DNA of 20,470 bases from a virus. Below the pieces are notes generated by a model. The model saw only the letters and a list, made by a program, of their open reading frames with translations. It was not told where the DNA came from and did no database searches. Position 1 is the first letter of the stretch, and every line of letters starts with the position of its first letter. The stretch spans positions 1 to 20,470 of IMG/VR virus record IMGVR_UViG_3300024273_000847. One strand, written 5' to 3'. Shown here in pieces: positions 19,117 through 20,470 of this stretch. A program made the translations under genes and the position numbers.

Positions 19117-20432
19117 TATTGTCCCAATCTCTGTTTAATTGCCGTAGCCCTCGGGTCGTTAGCATTCGCATTAGCCCAAGAGAGGGCTTGTTGGTCAGTT
19201 GCTGAAAGACCGGCAGGCTTGCTTGTAATATTAATCTTACTCTTGTTTCGACCAGAAGCAGCAAAGAAGTTATCAAGTTCACCGCTGTCTACATTCTTGT
19301 TATACTGCTCAGCCGTCCCAATCATCGCTTTCTTACGAAGCTCCGCCATCCGAACAAGAGTTTTCTTATCAAGATTAATAGTTCCTGTCATAACCTCACG
19401 CAAGAACTCACGCTCAGCAGGGGTGTCCATCCCGCGAGCACCAATACCCAACGACTGAATAAGAGGGAACACTTCAGAGCCTAGCAGGGAGTTCAGATAT
19501 TCTGTATTAGATACACGAATACCGGCTTTCTTATCGGCTGCAAACTTAGTACGGGCGCGGTCAAGAGTTGTAAACATCTCAGCACCGATGCCTGTATTGA
19601 TGTCGGAGTTCTTAAGAATATTAAGTGTTTCATCAACTTTAGACAAAGCAGCGGGAATGGTTTGAGCAAATTGGAAGTTAGCTACGTCTGCCTCACCCAT
19701 CTTACCGCCAACATTCTCAGCATACTTATTACCGCCCAAGCTGATCGCTGTCTTAGGAGCACCAGCTGTTTTCTTACCCATCTCTTCTCTAAGCAAAGCT
19801 GAGTTAATTGCCGCCACTTCTGGGGGAGAATAGCTGCCATATTGTGCCTTCTGACCAAAACCAAGCTCAACTGCCTTAGCAGCAAAGTCTGCTGTAGGCT
19901 TAGTTAGGTTGTCAATAGGAACCAGATTACCCTCACCTGCAACATACTTAGCAATGCTCTCAGAGGTGAACTTACCCGTCTTAGCCAAGCCCTCGCCTCT
20001 ACCTACAGGAGACATATCAAACTGTTTACCTGCTGTGGTTGCTACGGAGGCCGCTGTATCAGCCGCTGTTTTCTGGCCTTCTAAGCCTGCTTTAACCATT
20101 GCTTGAGCACGTGTCGCCAGCTCCTGAGCAGCTTGGTAGTCTCCTCCTTGAGAAGCCCGCTGAGCAGCTTCCATAAGCGATTGAGGGTTTGTTGTATCCA
20201 CTCCTTGAAGCAATTGCTGACGCTTCTGCATTTGAAGCATCTGAGGGTCTTGTCCACCAAGCATACCGCCTACAGCACCTGCTAGTTGGTTAGCTCCTTT
20301 GTAAATACCGAAGGAGGCCCGTTGGAAGGGATCCATCTGAGCATACTGCGCAGCCTCTGTATTAAGAGCCGCTGCTCGTGCTTGTTGAATGCTCTCCGGA
20401 GTTGCTCCGAAGAGGCTTTGTTGTGTTGCCAT
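19116..20432 (-). CDS. Probable internal virion / ejection protein B, 438 aa
   Basis: A 438-residue, helical, Ala/Gln-rich protein. The first 120 residues are Gln-rich (QMDPFQRASFGIYKGANQLAGAVGG). The middle has AAKAVELGFG and ADVANFQFAQTIPAALSKVDETL. The C-terminus contains SLGIGARGMDTPAEREFLREVMTGT and LSATDQQALSWANANANDPRA, a small module seen from memory at the ends of internal virion and tail-associated phage proteins (residues about 415-437). No membrane segment is obvious. TAAGGACTAATT gives AAGGA six bases before the ATG. The stop shares TAATG with the next gene, so the two are co-expressed and may form one ejection complex. Confidence 0.65.
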   Translation of the reverse strand: MATQQSLFGATPESIQQARAAALNTEAAQYAQMDPFQRASFGIYKGANQLAGAVGGMLGGQDPQMLQMQKRQQLLQGVDTTNPQSLMEAAQRASQGGDYQAAQELATRAQAMVKAGLEGQKTAADTAASVATTAGKQFDMSPVGRGEGLAKTGKFTSESIAKYVAGEGNLVPIDNLTKPTADFAAKAVELGFGQKAQYGSYSPPEVAAINSALLREEMGKKTAGAPKTAISLGGNKYAENVGGKMGEADVANFQFAQTIPAALSKVDETLNILKNSDINTGIGAEMFTTLDRARTKFAADKKAGIRVSNTEYLNSLLGSEVFPLIQSLGIGARGMDTPAEREFLREVMTGTINLDKKTLVRMAELRKKAMIGTAEQYNKNVDSGELDNFFAASGRNKSKINITSKPAGLSATDQQALSWANANANDPRATAIKQRLGQ

Positions 20433-20441
20433 AATTAGTCC

Positions 20442-20470
20442 TTAATAGCCGTAGGGGCTGTATGTTCCCG
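20442..20470 (-). CDS. Partial end of an upstream leftward gene
   Basis: Only the last codons are inside the window. One minus-strand frame reads GTYSPYGY then TAA, a Gly/Tyr-rich tail common at phage virion-protein ends, and its stop lies nine bases before the next start. A second frame (ending AIKD, stop at 20435-20437) is also open, so the reading frame is not certain. Confidence 0.35.

Noticed and set aside
1-20470. tRNA genes and CRISPR arrays
   Set aside because: No cloverleaf-like segment with a CCA-type acceptor and no spaced direct-repeat series was found by eye.

Overview
The window is part of a tailed-phage genome. It holds an almost gap-free rightward block of early, replication and nucleotide-metabolism genes (about 225-16565) and a leftward block of lysis and virion genes (16608-20470). 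The two blocks converge on a strong bidirectional terminator at 16569-16610. Stop/start overlaps (ATGA, TAATG, TGATG) join most neighbours, and many genes encode fewer than 100 residues, as is typical of lytic phages. The replication set is T7-like: TOPRIM primase-helicase, family A polymerase, acidic-tailed SSB and gp6-type exonuclease. No phage RNA polymerase is visible here. Together with ThyX, a B12-dependent RNR and a metallophosphatase, this recalls podoviruses of the Roseophage SIO1/cobavirus kind. That placement is inference from gene content only. The host is probably Gram-negative but cannot be named.

Layout. 1-224 is a leader with a hairpin, a 12-bp tandem repeat and a sigma70-like promoter. 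225-1991 carries four larger accessory genes: an unknown, a GP88-like Cys-rich protein, an acidic protein and a possible thiol-protease fold. 2015-5144 is a run of about 15 very small genes, including membrane micropeptides, a tandem paralog pair and a zinc-finger protein. 5141-10315 is the replication module. 10312-11076 is a small membrane protein plus ThyX, closed by a terminator at 11090-11123. 11139-13845 holds three unknowns, a metallophosphatase, an AP2-HNH homing endonuclease, a zinc-ribbon/DUF5664 nucleotide pyrophosphohydrolase and a small unknown. 13832-16237 is a class II ribonucleotide reductase gene broken in two around an HNH endonuclease. 16247-16565 has two small genes. On the minus strand, reading right to left, are two large probable internal-virion (ejection) proteins, a T4-type lysozyme, a 3TM-family holin and a 27-residue basic peptide.

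How the genes work together. NrdJ supplies deoxynucleotides, ThyX makes dTMP, and the DUF5664 enzyme may trim or recycle purine dNTPs. The helicase-primase, polymerase, SSB and exonuclease use the pool for replication and host DNA degradation.

The most interesting item is the split nrdJ. The insertion lies just upstream of the catalytic radical-cysteine loop (NPCSE). Both halves are otherwise intact and carry extra tails that read like pieces of a HINT/intein fold, and the three reading frames overlap by 8 and 4 nt. This resembles the 'gene in pieces' nrdA of phage Aeh1, but here in a class II enzyme and with an HNH nuclease.
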